Positions 30,701 through 39,141 of a DNA stretch of 64,000 bases are shown here, one piece after another. Where the stretch lies: the NCBI GenBank assembly GCA_902596665.1, contig CACJUN010000001.1:257680-321679 (forward strand), written 5' to 3'. A program made the translations under genes and the position numbers. Position 1 is the first letter of the stretch. The number at the start of each line of letters is the position of its first letter. This DNA comes from an uncultured SAR86 cluster bacterium (GTDB taxonomy: Bacteria > Pseudomonadota > Gammaproteobacteria > Magnimaribacterales > AG-339-G14). A model generated the notes under the pieces. The model ran no database searches, had not been told where the DNA came from, and saw only the letters and a program-made list of their open reading frames with translations.

Positions 30701-30783
30701 AAAGTACCGCAGTAGGTAATTATCAAAGGATTATGGCCAGAGAAAGAGCTAGATACGGTGTAAGAGCTGGATGGAATTTTTAA
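27736..30783 (+). CDS. TonB-dependent receptor (paralog of 22731-25874)
   Basis: 1015 aa; EEVTVTAQRQEQSLQSVPLAVSSL, VEVIRGPAGTLYGRNAIGG, shared WCDRDPSLVVGCT loop, C-terminal RYGVRAGWNF. Confidence 0.93.
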   Translation: MKFSSKLFLIFSFLSSSFAFVQDSDGLEEVTVTAQRQEQSLQSVPLAVSSLDTDDLAARQIEEAKDLQMFIPGLRFGGNIGEGSGSFEIRGMTNGATSGTSDPGVAVHINDMAVGVVDVASGGIYDMQRVEVIRGPAGTLYGRNAIGGSINFITAKADTSGFYGSSKVDLGDYGRFGTESVFNVPLDDSVALRVATYTLRQDPLIENIYSQGQDIDNRNQSAYRLTLTFDASDNTTINVIHSASLEDSTRNVSAGSWCDRDPSLVVGCTQVAPENQKFEIANPMSTFVENLLVAQGVLDFTPITDMSGAPQQFWQVNLRGTPMYTVDEYLTQVLIDHDISDELFLSVAASRKDRDFNRREAWESPELDTLRFLDSPATPGGLGTMSDTFNPACSVESYTAGWFGGCILDTVNNPVGAFGYMSEQITDSVEMKLVSSFDGAHNFLFGMNYYKNVSDTNTDVVASGLDALTKAPAAALVGAQLNALGIQLYAPHFRTANIDTIESSAVFGEYYYQANDDVKITLGLRYTDDFKEALPSNPFINVFGYQKGFMTDVLAGMLTGGQVPSAAAWEVLFCPPGGAFCPAGIPGREGLSGPGEAYKAAGFDTTLETSKFTGRFVVDYFINSDSMMYVSLSKGFKGGGINPGFDPAAFAGVPTGFPDADVWNVEIGFKNEFPDQGIRFNVSAYASQVENFHIGKIINRTTINEGIDVDITGLEAELLVVPPEVPGLSFNASISLTNSSIADGEKALDVINRDLQLSGGGAEWHLMKDEQSETYIVKKTALAAMWQTYLQEVTTLGAATTPADGIAALNPALDGLGLVTAVFFNPIEHHGDRTFGEPTPVSYFNPFTGAMPADGHLPSLGNRLRNNADFDPLRVLAQLHGFDLVAGTDISEGLETDLSGNSLYHPESQISLGLGYLQDVGEIKINYRLDYYIQGQRYNRVYNLASDYLEGWDELGAQITVSDSDDSWFVQFYGQNITDNESIYYRNLESTAVGNYQRIMARERARYGVRAGWNF

Positions 30784-30798
30784 TTAAATTCTTTACTA

Positions 30799-30829
30799 AA
30801 AAAACCCTGCTTTAGCAGGGTTTTTTTTT
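30799..30829 (+). terminator. Rho-independent terminator after TonB receptor 3
   Basis: AAAAACCCTGC-ttta-GCAGGGTTTTTTTTT. Confidence 0.92.
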
Positions 30830-30875
30830 GATTAAGACATTATTGTTATAAAATACAAGCCAAGGTTTTACCCAA

Positions 30876-31889
30876 ATGATCAAATATATTAATAATATTG
30901 CTGGTATTTTAATTTTATTAAATATTTTTGATCAGATTTTATCTTCAAGCAAAATTATTCCAGAAAACATTTATTTCGATATTTTTGTTATAGCTTCGTA
31001 TATTTTTTTTGGGACAGAGTTTATTTTAAGGATAGTTATTGAAAGAAGATTTTCTTTCTTATTAGTTTTTGATTTTGTAGTTCTTGCTAATTATGTTTTC
31101 TTTGGTTTTTACGATTTAAGAATATTAAGAATTTTTAGAGCTTATTCAATTTACAGTAATCATAAGATGTTATTACCAACAAACACCTTACTGAGAACAG
31201 TGTATAACCAACGTTTAGCGTTATTAGGGTCTCAGATAATGGTTTTTTCAGTTCTGTTAATTTTTTCTACTTTAATTCACTTCATTGAAAGGGATATAAA
31301 TCCTGAATACTTTGGATCCATTCTTAACTCAATGTGGTTTGGAATAGCTACCCTAACAACAGTAGGATATGGAGATGTAACTCCTTCATCTCCTTTAGGT
31401 CAAGTTTTAACTTCTTTGACAATGTTTTTAGGTATCGGAATGTTTGCATTACCTGCAGCAATTTTAGCTTCAGCTTATTATGAGGAAATTCAAAAAAGAA
31501 ATTTCCTTATTACGATGGAAACAATCTCTAGTATTCCATTATTTTCTATGTTGCCTATTGGAGCATTAAGTAAAATAAACGATAAGTTGGTTGCAGAGAT
31601 TTATCCTGCTAAAAGAAAAATTATTGAAAAAGGTGATGATGCAGATTGCATGTATATTATCGAGTTTGGTTCGGTGCAAGTTGAAATAGAATCTCCTGTT
31701 ACCTTGGGGCAGGGTGACTATTTCGGTGAAAAAGGAATTCTTTCCAAGGAAGTGCGCAATGCGTCAATTAGTTCTCTGGAAGAAGTCAAACTCCTTTCGC
31801 TATCTAAAGAAGATTTGGAAGAATTAATGGAAGAGTATCCACATCTCTTTGAAGAGCTTGAAAAGGTAAGTTTAGATAGAATCGGTTAA
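30876..31889 (+). CDS. K+ channel with C-terminal cyclic-nucleotide-binding domain
   Basis: 337 aa; S1-S6 hydrophobic pattern, filter TLTTVGYGDVTPSS, CNBD ADCMYIIEFGSVQVEIESP...GDYFGEKGILSKEVRNASI. Confidence 0.9.
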   Translation: MIKYINNIAGILILLNIFDQILSSSKIIPENIYFDIFVIASYIFFGTEFILRIVIERRFSFLLVFDFVVLANYVFFGFYDLRILRIFRAYSIYSNHKMLLPTNTLLRTVYNQRLALLGSQIMVFSVLLIFSTLIHFIERDINPEYFGSILNSMWFGIATLTTVGYGDVTPSSPLGQVLTSLTMFLGIGMFALPAAILASAYYEEIQKRNFLITMETISSIPLFSMLPIGALSKINDKLVAEIYPAKRKIIEKGDDADCMYIIEFGSVQVEIESPVTLGQGDYFGEKGILSKEVRNASISSLEEVKLLSLSKEDLEELMEEYPHLFEELEKVSLDRIG

Positions 31890-32629
31890 TTAAATGAATA
31901 AGAAAATTTTGTACTCAGACCTTGATCATCTTCAACGGCATTTGTTATTGGATCTGAATCATAGGCTATATCGTATTGGAGACTGATGCTAAATTTCTCA
32001 TTTACCAGGAAATTAAAAGCCATAAGAAAACTTGCCTTATAGTCACTAAAATCAGTGACTCCTGGTTGGTAATAAATTGTAGTATTAAAGTTCACATTTT
32101 CAGCAACTTCAAAGTTATCATGGAAGTATGCTGAGAGCCTTGTAGTATTTGACACAAAGTTCTCTAGATCGGTCTCTTCTTCGTAGATCACTCCAGCTCC
32201 AAATCTCATTTGGTCATCTATGATCATTCTTAGACCGGTACCAAATAAGTTTCTTTCTCTAAATAACCTAAAAGGATTTTTAGCTGACTGAATAAAAAAT
32301 TCGGTATGGTATTGATTGTATGTCTCGAAGACAGATCTTATATGAATGAGTTGGGATATATCCGTGACGTTTTGATTAATTTTCCTTTCAGATTTTCTAA
32401 GAATCATGAAATTTTCGACATCATCAAGATTGTAGTCAAATCTTAGATCTAAAGAATAAAAATCTCTGTCTCTATTACCTCTTGAAGCATTCAAAGAAAA
32501 ACCAAGACCAGCAAAAAAACCTTCTTTACCTTCATTCCTTAACTCTTCTATGTTCACAATAGTCTGAGAAATAGCTATTGACGGCAAAAATAGTGCAATA
32601 AAGAGGAGTTTACTTAGTTGTTGCAACAT
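31886..32629 (-). CDS. Putative outer-membrane beta-barrel protein of unknown function
   Basis: Signal peptide MLQQLSKLLFIALFLPSIAISQ, alternating aromatic strands, terminal SLQYDIAYDSD...FSYSFN; overlaps the end of the cyclase ORF. Confidence 0.6.
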   Translation of the reverse strand: MLQQLSKLLFIALFLPSIAISQTIVNIEELRNEGKEGFFAGLGFSLNASRGNRDRDFYSLDLRFDYNLDDVENFMILRKSERKINQNVTDISQLIHIRSVFETYNQYHTEFFIQSAKNPFRLFRERNLFGTGLRMIIDDQMRFGAGVIYEEETDLENFVSNTTRLSAYFHDNFEVAENVNFNTTIYYQPGVTDFSDYKASFLMAFNFLVNEKFSISLQYDIAYDSDPITNAVEDDQGLSTKFSYSFN

Positions 32630-34793
32630 ACGCTCCATTCCATTTTGGATCAGCTAAATTAAGCTTCATGTCTTTAATTCTGTCTTTAAAAATAGCGTAG
32701 TATAAATCAAACTCTATAACATGTTGCTCCCATTTCTCAATAAAGTTTAAAGCTACATCCCATTGTTGATTTCTATAATTATGAAGAAAATCTTCATGAT
32801 CTTTAATGAATTCGGATAATTCTGCATCTTTCAATGAGAATTTATCAAAAGAAGTATAAATTTTTACAGGTTCACTTTTTCCTTTTACTTGAATCAGATC
32901 TAATTCGAAAAGATTTGCATTTGATTTAAGGGCATTCACTGTTTCTTGACCAAGAATCCTCTGAAATCCATAAGTTCCAGATTGACCTTCTAATCTTGAA
33001 GCAAGGTTTACAGGATCACCTAAGACCGTGTAATCAAACCTTTTTTCAGAACCCATATTTCCAACAATACATTCTCCGGTATTGATTCCAATACCAATTT
33101 TTAGTTCCATTCCTTTTTGTTTTTGGAATTCAATATTAAATTCCTCTAATGCTTTTTCCATATCAAAAGACGCTTTTAAAGCTAAATCGGTATGATTTTC
33201 TTGATCTGTGGGTGCATTCCAAAATGCCATAATGCAATCTCCCATATATTTATCAATCGTGCCTGCGTTATCTAAGATTTCATTTGATAGGACTGTAAGG
33301 AGGTTGTTTATAAGTTCCGTTAGCTCTTCAGGATTGGATTTATAACTTTCTGATATGGCTGTAAATCCTCTAATATCAGAAAATAAGAAGGTCATATTTT
33401 TCTTTTCTCCACCAAGCTTCAGCGATTCACTTGATTCTGCAAGTCTAGAAACCATTTCTGGAGCTAAATATTGAGAGAATGCTGTTCTAACCTTACTTCT
33501 TTCTAATTCAGTAAAAAGAAAATTAAAGAAAGTTATTATTAAATAACTTGTTAAGCATATTATCAAAGGAGAAATAGGATCTATTAAATAATCTAATTCG
33601 TTGAAACCATAGAAAGAACCATAAAGACTGCTTAAATTTGCTAATAAAAATGTTATCAAGCCCCCGACAGGACCAAAATATTGAATGATTAAGCAAATCA
33701 AAATAGAAAAAAGTAAGCCAAATAAAAACTCTGCTCCTTCCATCCAATCTGGTCTAACTAAAAAATCTCCATTTATAATTTGTTGAATACCTTGAGCTAT
33801 GATTGTGACACCAGGTATATCTTTCTCCAGAGCCGTATTTCTAATATCCAGCAATCCTGACGCACTTGTCCCTACAAGGACAATTTTTCCAGCAAAGAAT
33901 TCTTTATCGTAAGTATTATTTATGACTTCAAAGGCTGGAATAATGTTCAAATTTTCTTTAAATGTTGAATGCAGCCAAAGGTAACCGTTCGAATTAGTTG
34001 GAATTATTACGTTTCCTAGTTTTACGTTGTTTATACCAGTGCTTTCACCAAAAGCTAACTCTCCTGAAGCATTGGATGACTTAATTTGATACGTGCTTGC
34101 TCCTATTGCAACTCTTAAGGTTTCCAGCATCAAAGAAGGTACTATCTGTCCATTCACCACTTCAAACGTTGGCAGGCTTCTGACAATACTTGAATCTCCT
34201 CCAATACTCATAGACCCAACGCCAGCAGAAGAATCTATTAAAGTTGGTAAATTGTTTTGCATACCCGTGTAATTAGGAAGAAACTCTTTTGGTGAGTCAC
34301 CCTGAATTATTAGGCCGTATTTAGGTGATAAATCTCCAGTTATTAATTTATTATTTGGAGCACTTCCTAGGACAACTGTAGAGTGTGATTCCATAGACTC
34401 TGCGAATACTTTGTCATTTGGTTTTATTTTTTGTAACTCTTTAATAAGATCAGAGTTTGTAGAATATTGCTCAGATAGAACGTCACTTCCTGTTCTGTCT
34501 CTTTCAGCAAAAACAATATCAAATGATGTAGTGAGAGCCTGCTCTGTATTACTAACCAATCTAGATAACAGATCTCTAGACCACGGCCATTGACCTAAAT
34601 TATTTAACGACTGATCATCAATATCAATTATTACAATGGGATCGTCTTCTAACTGATCCCTTGGGCTTATTTGCTGCAAAGTATCGAAAGCAAACAATCT
34701 TAAATCGTTAAAAATATTAAACGGATTCGCTAAAGGAATTAATCCTATTAAAATAGCTAAAGGTAGAAGTAATTTTTTTTGAATGTTCTTCAT
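32610..34793 (-). CDS. Class III adenylate/guanylate cyclase with extracytoplasmic CHASE2 domain
   Basis: 727 aa; CHASE2 DDPIVIIDIDDQSLNNLGQWPWSRD, TM segments, cyclase FLFSDIRGFTAISE...TIDKYMGDCIMAFWNAP, RFDYTVLGDPVNLASRLE. Confidence 0.93.
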   Translation of the reverse strand: MKNIQKKLLLPLAILIGLIPLANPFNIFNDLRLFAFDTLQQISPRDQLEDDPIVIIDIDDQSLNNLGQWPWSRDLLSRLVSNTEQALTTSFDIVFAERDRTGSDVLSEQYSTNSDLIKELQKIKPNDKVFAESMESHSTVVLGSAPNNKLITGDLSPKYGLIIQGDSPKEFLPNYTGMQNNLPTLIDSSAGVGSMSIGGDSSIVRSLPTFEVVNGQIVPSLMLETLRVAIGASTYQIKSSNASGELAFGESTGINNVKLGNVIIPTNSNGYLWLHSTFKENLNIIPAFEVINNTYDKEFFAGKIVLVGTSASGLLDIRNTALEKDIPGVTIIAQGIQQIINGDFLVRPDWMEGAEFLFGLLFSILICLIIQYFGPVGGLITFLLANLSSLYGSFYGFNELDYLIDPISPLIICLTSYLIITFFNFLFTELERSKVRTAFSQYLAPEMVSRLAESSESLKLGGEKKNMTFLFSDIRGFTAISESYKSNPEELTELINNLLTVLSNEILDNAGTIDKYMGDCIMAFWNAPTDQENHTDLALKASFDMEKALEEFNIEFQKQKGMELKIGIGINTGECIVGNMGSEKRFDYTVLGDPVNLASRLEGQSGTYGFQRILGQETVNALKSNANLFELDLIQVKGKSEPVKIYTSFDKFSLKDAELSEFIKDHEDFLHNYRNQQWDVALNFIEKWEQHVIEFDLYYAIFKDRIKDMKLNLADPKWNGAYVATTK

Positions 34794-34830
34794 TTTCTTT
34801 TAATAAAACCTTTATAATTGACGCCTTGTC

Positions 34831-36153
34831 ATGTTTGTTAGATATATTTTATTACTATTTATCTTTTGTTTCGGTGTTTTTGCATTAGCACAAAACGTAC
34901 CGCCGACTATATCGGATCCTGAGCAATTAGAAACCATTAGAAAAGAAAGGCAAGCTATTTTTGATGAATTAATAGAAGATCCAACTAATCAAGGCAATTT
35001 ATTTAAATACGCCAATCTATCAATTATCTTAGGAGATTTAGAGGCAGCAATAGGGGTCTTTGAACAAATGTTAATTTACGATCCTACTCTGGCAAGGATC
35101 AGGCTAGAACTGGGAGTACTTTATTTCAGGCTAGAAGCCTACGCTCCAGCAAAATTATACCTTGATAGTGTAAAAGACTATGATCCACCTGAGGAAGTCA
35201 TTACAAAAGTTGAATCCTTTTTAGCTGCTATTGAAGAACAGGAAAAGCCACTTACGGTTAATCAATTGATGACTTTTGGACTTGCTAGCTCTACAAACGC
35301 TAACGCCGGTATAGATGCTGATATCATAGAAATTGCTGGTTTTCCTCTTGAAGTTTCTCCTGATTCAAAACCGCAATCTGATTCAAAATTCTCTGTCAAT
35401 TATAATTTATCTTTGACTCAAAATTTGAATAACCCTCGTGGTGATGCAATTAATTATTTTCTTGCAGTTGCAACCACCTATCAATCTAGATTTACACAAT
35501 TTGATCAAAGAAGTTTTGTTTTTGGTTTAAATAGCAGATTAGATGTAGAGGAGGGTAGTTTAGGATTACTTAAAAATCCATCAGTAATTCCAAGTTTTAC
35601 GAGAATTCAAGTTTACTTACAAGGAGAACCTCTTCTTGAATCTAATGCTTTCAGCGTGAGTCACTCCGGATCTTTATCGAATGGCTCTGTTTTTGAATAT
35701 GGTTTTAATGTAGATAAAAGAAATTTTATTGGATTAGATGCAAAGAGTGGTTATCGATATGGAACTTTTGTGAATAATACTTTTAATCTTCCGAATAATA
35801 ACTCTAGTTGGACTATGAATATCTTCTCCGATAAATATGAGGCCAATCAAAAATTTGAGTCTTTTAGGCAATGGGGTTTCGGTTTTAATTATAGAATGCC
35901 TCTTCCAGATGCATGGGTTATGGCTGCAAATTATGATTGGTCTACTAAAAACTATCTTGCTCCTAATGGACCTCTTGGAACAAGAAAAGACATTAACGAA
36001 TCATCAGATTTAACCTTTTCAAGACTCTATATAAATTGTTTGTCTATGAATATTTTTCTAAAACCGTTCGATAATAGAAGTAGCATTGATATATTTTCAA
36101 GAAGTAATACTGATGTAGGTGTAAACCTTTCTTATCTTTGCTTAAATAACTAA
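34831..36153 (+). CDS. Secreted TPR protein with C-terminal beta-barrel-like region
   Basis: 440 aa; signal peptide, TPR-like GDLEAAIGVFEQMLIYDPTLARIRLELGVLYFRLEAYAPAKLYLDSV, strand-rich C-terminus. Confidence 0.65.
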   Translation: MFVRYILLLFIFCFGVFALAQNVPPTISDPEQLETIRKERQAIFDELIEDPTNQGNLFKYANLSIILGDLEAAIGVFEQMLIYDPTLARIRLELGVLYFRLEAYAPAKLYLDSVKDYDPPEEVITKVESFLAAIEEQEKPLTVNQLMTFGLASSTNANAGIDADIIEIAGFPLEVSPDSKPQSDSKFSVNYNLSLTQNLNNPRGDAINYFLAVATTYQSRFTQFDQRSFVFGLNSRLDVEEGSLGLLKNPSVIPSFTRIQVYLQGEPLLESNAFSVSHSGSLSNGSVFEYGFNVDKRNFIGLDAKSGYRYGTFVNNTFNLPNNNSSWTMNIFSDKYEANQKFESFRQWGFGFNYRMPLPDAWVMAANYDWSTKNYLAPNGPLGTRKDINESSDLTFSRLYINCLSMNIFLKPFDNRSSIDIFSRSNTDVGVNLSYLCLNN

Positions 36154-36185
36154 CCTTAAATTTTACTAAAGTATATAATCCGCAC

Positions 36186-36911
36186 ATGAATCAGATAGTT
36201 CAATTTTTCTTAAAGATTAGAAATAGTCGTTTTTTTAATGGAATCGTAATTTTTGTAATAATAGGCTCTGCAATTTATGCAGGAGTTAGTTCTTATGATC
36301 TCTCAGAGAATTATGTTGAATTACTGAACTTTTTAGATACCGCAATAACAGTTTTCTTCTTGATAGAGATTCTTATTAGAATAGTCGCTGAACGATCTCT
36401 AATAAAATTTTTCAAAGGCGGTTGGAACGTTTTTGATTTTATTATCGTAACTGTCAGTTTAATTCCAATCACGGGAGGAGAGACAGCGTTTGTTGCAAGA
36501 TTGCTCAGAATTGTCAGGGTATTAAGAATTATCACTGTTGTTCCTGCCTTGAAAAAAATTGTAGATGCGCTTTTTGAAACCCTTCCAAGAGTTGGCTTTG
36601 TAGCCCTTTTAATGTTTATTTTCATCTATATATGGGCAGCAATAGGCACTTTAGTTTTTGGAACAACAGATCCAGAACATTGGGGTAACATTGGCCTTGC
36701 TATGCTTACCCTTGCGCAGGTCGCAACATACGATGACTGGGCAGCAGTTATGAAAGATATTATTGAGGTATTTCCTTGGGTGTGGATCTACTTTATAAGT
36801 TTCATTTTGCTTAATGCAGTTATCATGTTGAATATGGTGATTGGAATTATTGTTGATGTTATGTCCAAGAAATCTAGTAGCGGTCAGTTAAGCGCAGATG
36901 AGAATCAATAA
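36186..36911 (+). CDS. Single-domain voltage-gated cation channel (bacterial NaV family) with acidic DD filter
   Basis: 241 aa; S4 RLLRIVRVLRIITVVPALKK, pore QVATYDDWAAV aligns with QVMTLESWSM of NavAb, S6 NAVIMLNMVIGIIVDVM. Confidence 0.9.
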   Translation: MNQIVQFFLKIRNSRFFNGIVIFVIIGSAIYAGVSSYDLSENYVELLNFLDTAITVFFLIEILIRIVAERSLIKFFKGGWNVFDFIIVTVSLIPITGGETAFVARLLRIVRVLRIITVVPALKKIVDALFETLPRVGFVALLMFIFIYIWAAIGTLVFGTTDPEHWGNIGLAMLTLAQVATYDDWAAVMKDIIEVFPWVWIYFISFILLNAVIMLNMVIGIIVDVMSKKSSSGQLSADENQ

Positions 36912-37140
36912 TTTTCTGATTCTTTTTTTATTTTTATCTTTATCTTCCTGCACCTATCAAAAGGTAGTAAAAAACTCAATGTATGACTTGGATGAGTTTG
37001 ATGCATGTTATTTAGATCATAAATCTACATTAGACTCTGAAAAGCAGAAGTATTTGAATTTGCTAATAGAGTTAAGAAATTATAATTGTTCTAGATATTA
37101 CGAAATTTTTGTGAGAGGAACAATTATTCAAGGCTATTAA
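36898..37140 (+). CDS. Small putative lipoprotein
   Basis: 80 aa; MRINNFLILFLFLSLSSC-TYQ lipobox. Confidence 0.6.
   Translation: MRINNFLILFLFLSLSSCTYQKVVKNSMYDLDEFDACYLDHKSTLDSEKQKYLNLLIELRNYNCSRYYEIFVRGTIIQGY
36902..36935 (+). terminator. Terminator-like hairpin and U-tract at the end of the channel gene, inside the start of the 80-aa lipoprotein ORF
   Basis: AGAATCA-ataattttc-TGATTCT followed by TTTTTTATTTTTATCTTT. Confidence 0.55.
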
Positions 37141-38909
37141 AACCAAAATATCAGAAGCAATGGGGTTGAGATAGCTATTATGAGCAATTCTAAAGGCAGA
37201 CCTAATTTCCAGTAATCTCCAAACTTATAATTACCTGGCCCCATTACCAAAGTATTGCATTGGTGTCCAATAGGAGACAAGAAGGCACAACTTGCACCAA
37301 TTGCAACACACATTAAAAATGGCTCAGATGGATGACCGAGCTGATCTGCAATGGTTACTGATATGGGCCCCATAATAACTGCAGTAGCTGCATTATTAAT
37401 AACATCTGATAAACACATTGTGGCTACCATTAAAATAACTAGCGTCCCTACGAGACCAAATTGAACTGATTGAGTTGCTATTGCGGTTGCTAATATGTTT
37501 GTTAAACCGCTGTCATATAAAGCATCTCCAATAGGAATCATAGCTCCAAGCAATACAATAACAGGCCACTCAATATGACGATAAAGCATATTTGGCTTTA
37601 GTAATTTGGATGCTACAAATGCTAATACGCATAGTAAAAATGCTATAACCACATTTAAAAAATTTGTAATTACCAGAAGTAAACTAAAAGAAAATAAACC
37701 AAGAGAAAGTAACACTTTAGAATCATCCTTTATTACATCTAACTCTCTTTGCCAGAGAGGCATTAAACCAAGATCTTGCATTTTCTCGCTAGTATCTTTC
37801 TGTTCTTCTCTGGTGGCAATTAACAAAACATCTCCAGCTTTGAAATGTTCATTTGAAAGACTTCCTTGAAAATTTGTACCTTTTCTCCATAATCCAAGAA
37901 CTGCCATTTGCCTACCAACCATATTTGAAAAATAGCTTATGGTTCTTCCAATTAATCTTGAGCCCGGAGAAATCATAGTTTCAATTTCGCCAAAACTACC
38001 TGAATCGAGATCTTTAATTTCAGTTCTAAGAGAAAGACCGTACTTATCCTGAAGTCCCGATACTTCTTCTGGATTAATTTTTAAAAGTAAAATTTGAGAT
38101 TCTTTTAATTGCTCAAAATTACTTAAAATTTCTCTAGCGTCAGAGGTTTCATTTACAGATCCAATTAGTACTATGTCTGAACCTAACTCTTTTCTAAATT
38201 CTTGAGTTCTTTTACCAATAAGATCGCTATCCTTATCAATGACAAGTTCAACTAAATATTCATTTATATCAACTAGAGATGAAGAATCATTTTCCCCAGA
38301 TCTATTTTTTACCAGGATGAAACCTAGAAGAGCAATAAAAATCAATCCTCCAATGCTTACAGGTAATCCTGCATAAGCAAAATCAAAAAATTCAAATCCT
38401 TTATCGGAGTATTGGTCTCTAAATTCTGAAATAATAATATTTGGTGGTGTTCCTATTTTTGTATTCATTCCACCAAGGATTGATGCAAAAGCTAGGGGCA
38501 TTAGAAATTTGGAAGGGGACCAGTTCATTTTTTGGCAGATACCTAAAGTTACAGGTAATAGCATGGCCATAGCACCGATATTATTCATAAATGAAGATAA
38601 AATAACCGCAATACCCATCAAAATGACCAAGAACTGAAATTCGTTGCTAGCAATCTTTTGCAAAAGACTGCCAATTTTTCCAATCAATCCTGATGCTTCA
38701 AGACCTTTACTGATTAGCAAAACAAGCGCAACTGTAATAACTGCAGGGTGTCCAAAACCGACAAATGCCTCTTTAGCTGGAACAAAACCAAGAACTACTA
38801 AAACCGCAAGACTTGTCAATGCTACTGCATCGTAGCGAAATTTACCCCAAATAAACATAACAACCATTACCAAAAGTATGGTTGAGAGGATGATTTGATT
38901 GGTATCCAT
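37137..38909 (-). CDS. SLC13/ArsB-like permease with two TrkA-C (RCK_C) domains
   Basis: 590 aa; polytopic, NNIGAMAMLLPV, GGMNTKIGTPPNIIIS, central soluble domains, NNAATAVIMGPI. Confidence 0.87.
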   Translation of the reverse strand: MDTNQIILSTILLVMVVMFIWGKFRYDAVALTSLAVLVVLGFVPAKEAFVGFGHPAVITVALVLLISKGLEASGLIGKIGSLLQKIASNEFQFLVILMGIAVILSSFMNNIGAMAMLLPVTLGICQKMNWSPSKFLMPLAFASILGGMNTKIGTPPNIIISEFRDQYSDKGFEFFDFAYAGLPVSIGGLIFIALLGFILVKNRSGENDSSSLVDINEYLVELVIDKDSDLIGKRTQEFRKELGSDIVLIGSVNETSDAREILSNFEQLKESQILLLKINPEEVSGLQDKYGLSLRTEIKDLDSGSFGEIETMISPGSRLIGRTISYFSNMVGRQMAVLGLWRKGTNFQGSLSNEHFKAGDVLLIATREEQKDTSEKMQDLGLMPLWQRELDVIKDDSKVLLSLGLFSFSLLLVITNFLNVVIAFLLCVLAFVASKLLKPNMLYRHIEWPVIVLLGAMIPIGDALYDSGLTNILATAIATQSVQFGLVGTLVILMVATMCLSDVINNAATAVIMGPISVTIADQLGHPSEPFLMCVAIGASCAFLSPIGHQCNTLVMGPGNYKFGDYWKLGLPLELLIIAISTPLLLIFWF

Positions 38910-39141
38910 AAAAAGAATGATTACTTTACATTAACTTAATTCAATTGACATGATAGATTTCTTTTTATTCAAAAAAACTTATCAATCGTTTACAAATTAA
39001 GGCTTTTTAAGCTCAAATATAGTAAAATTAATTACCAAAATAAGTTTTTGTTAGTTTGACTAAGTGTCATTTTGACAATAAAATTCTTCTTTTTCTTAAT
39101 TATGAGAAAAAATAAAGGGAAAAACTTCATGGAGTGGGTTT

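Noticed and set aside
22731-30783. Repeated receptor sequence considered as a mobile element or composite transposon
   Set aside because: No transposase, terminal inverted repeats or target duplications; tandem paralog duplication is enough.
36311-36625. 104-aa minus-strand ORF inside the voltage-gated channel gene
   Set aside because: Antisense shadow of a conserved channel; no RBS or motif support.
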